DNA from: Bacteroidaceae bacterium | GTDB taxonomy: Bacteria > Bacteroidota > Bacteroidia > Bacteroidales > Bacteroidaceae | Assembly: GCA_017650045.1 (NCBI GenBank) | Contig: JAGCFP010000091.1 | Location: 1 to 64,000, forward strand | Direction: 5' to 3' | Length of the DNA: 64,000 nucleotides | Shown: positions 63,571 to 64,000 of the stretch, piece after piece | Layout of the letters: each line of letters opens with the position of its first letter | Position numbering within the stretch: position 1 is the first letter of the stretch | The notes under the pieces: generated by a model | Seen by the model: the letters and a program-made list of their open reading frames with translations, nothing else | What the model was told of the DNA's origin: nothing | Databases searched by the model: none | Translations under genes and position numbers: made by a program

Positions 63571-64000
63571 GGTTATCCTATTCCCCATAGTTTTTTTTCC
63601 TAACTAGAGAAATATTTTTTCCTAGTTAGGAAAAATTATTTTCCTCGTGAGGGAGTAAAATTTTCTTCGTGTAGCATTTTACACCCTCGATTTTACTCTT
63701 CACACTTCACAAACAGCATGCAATTATTTGTGAGTCAGGGAGTAATGAGTGTGAAGTGTGCGTGCGAACACTTCACAGCACTTCACAAGTGTGTGAAATG
63801 TTGTGAAGAGTCATTTGCAACACTTCACGCTTGTTACTAATTGAAAGTCATTCGTTTAAGTGCCTTCTGTGAAGTGTGAAGGGTATTTCTGAGACATGCA
63901 GTTTGCTATAAACTACCAACCTGTCTAGTATGGCATGTTCTATGAAAGAAAGATTGTGCATCCGATTTCTTGGTTGCAATCCTTTTTTTATCTAATTTTA
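63571..64000. other. non-coding region with palindromes and GTGAAG array
   Basis: No gene is seen up to the window end. CCTAACTAG (63599-63607) and CTAGTTAGG (63622-63630) lie in a perfect 14-bp inverted repeat TTTTTCCTAACTAG/CTAGTTAGGAAAAA (63594-63607, 63622-63635). GTGAAG/CTTCAC occurs nine times between 63698 and 63881. The layout resembles the leader of the VapE gene at 27.3 kb, so another VapE-like gene may begin beyond the window (inference). Confidence 0.65.

Overview
The window looks like a chromosomal segment of a member of the Bacteroidales, most likely a Prevotella-like Prevotellaceae species. The reasons are the many promoters of the Bacteroidetes type (TTTG or TTG, 19-20 bases, then TAnnTTTG), start sites mostly without Shine-Dalgarno sequences, Bacteroidetes-specific families (smalltalk, DUF3316, DUF3467, PGN_0703-type nuclease, VapE/HU modules), and an S10-spc-alpha operon that carries map between secY and infA. 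The assignment rests on sequence features only; no database search was possible.

Layout. 0-0.8 kb: the end of an HU-like/smalltalk module, a 100-bp element with terminal inverted repeats, and tRNA-Leu(TAG). 0.8-5.5 kb: topoisomerase IV subunit A, a DUF3316 protein and an S41 protease lipoprotein on the minus strand. 5.7-7.1 kb: two tandem secreted proteins that consist only of a carboxypeptidase-like domain and a TonB-plug-like domain. 7.3-9.5 kb: glyS and an FKBP lipoprotein. 9.5-15.2 kb: a peptidoglycan-recycling cluster (NamZ-type muramidase, sodium symporter fused to a SpoIID/LytB domain, sugar kinase, MurQ). 15.3-19.9 kb: asd, a LolD-type ATPase, a fucose-isomerase-like protein and DUF1846. 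20-29.5 kb is accessory DNA: an AAA/DUF4143 ATPase whose promoter lies in 22-bp repeats, gene remnants, a GIY-YIG protein between two diverged direct repeats, an agmatine-deiminase-like enzyme behind a palindromic candidate operator, a three-gene operon led by a PD-(D/E)XK nuclease, and a VapE/HU module with clustered GTGAAAG motifs.

29.5-43.6 kb is housekeeping: an HhH protein, an NSS transporter, VanZ, murF, folP-dacA, pta-ackA, HU, alkaline phosphatase, LpxH, a MIP18-type factor, RadC, a glycosyltransferase and EF-P. 43.7-62.6 kb holds rpmH, a DUF3467 gene and the long ribosomal protein operon from rpsL to rplQ with fusA, secY, map, infA and rpoA. The window closes with a secreted esterase and a non-coding stretch rich in GTGAAG/CTTCAC motifs that resembles the leader of the VapE gene at 27 kb.

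The strongest candidates for something new are the nuclease operon at 24.5-26.9 kb, the transporter/SpoIID fusion inside the MurNAc salvage cluster, the barrel-less plug proteins, and the motif arrays tied to VapE/HU modules.
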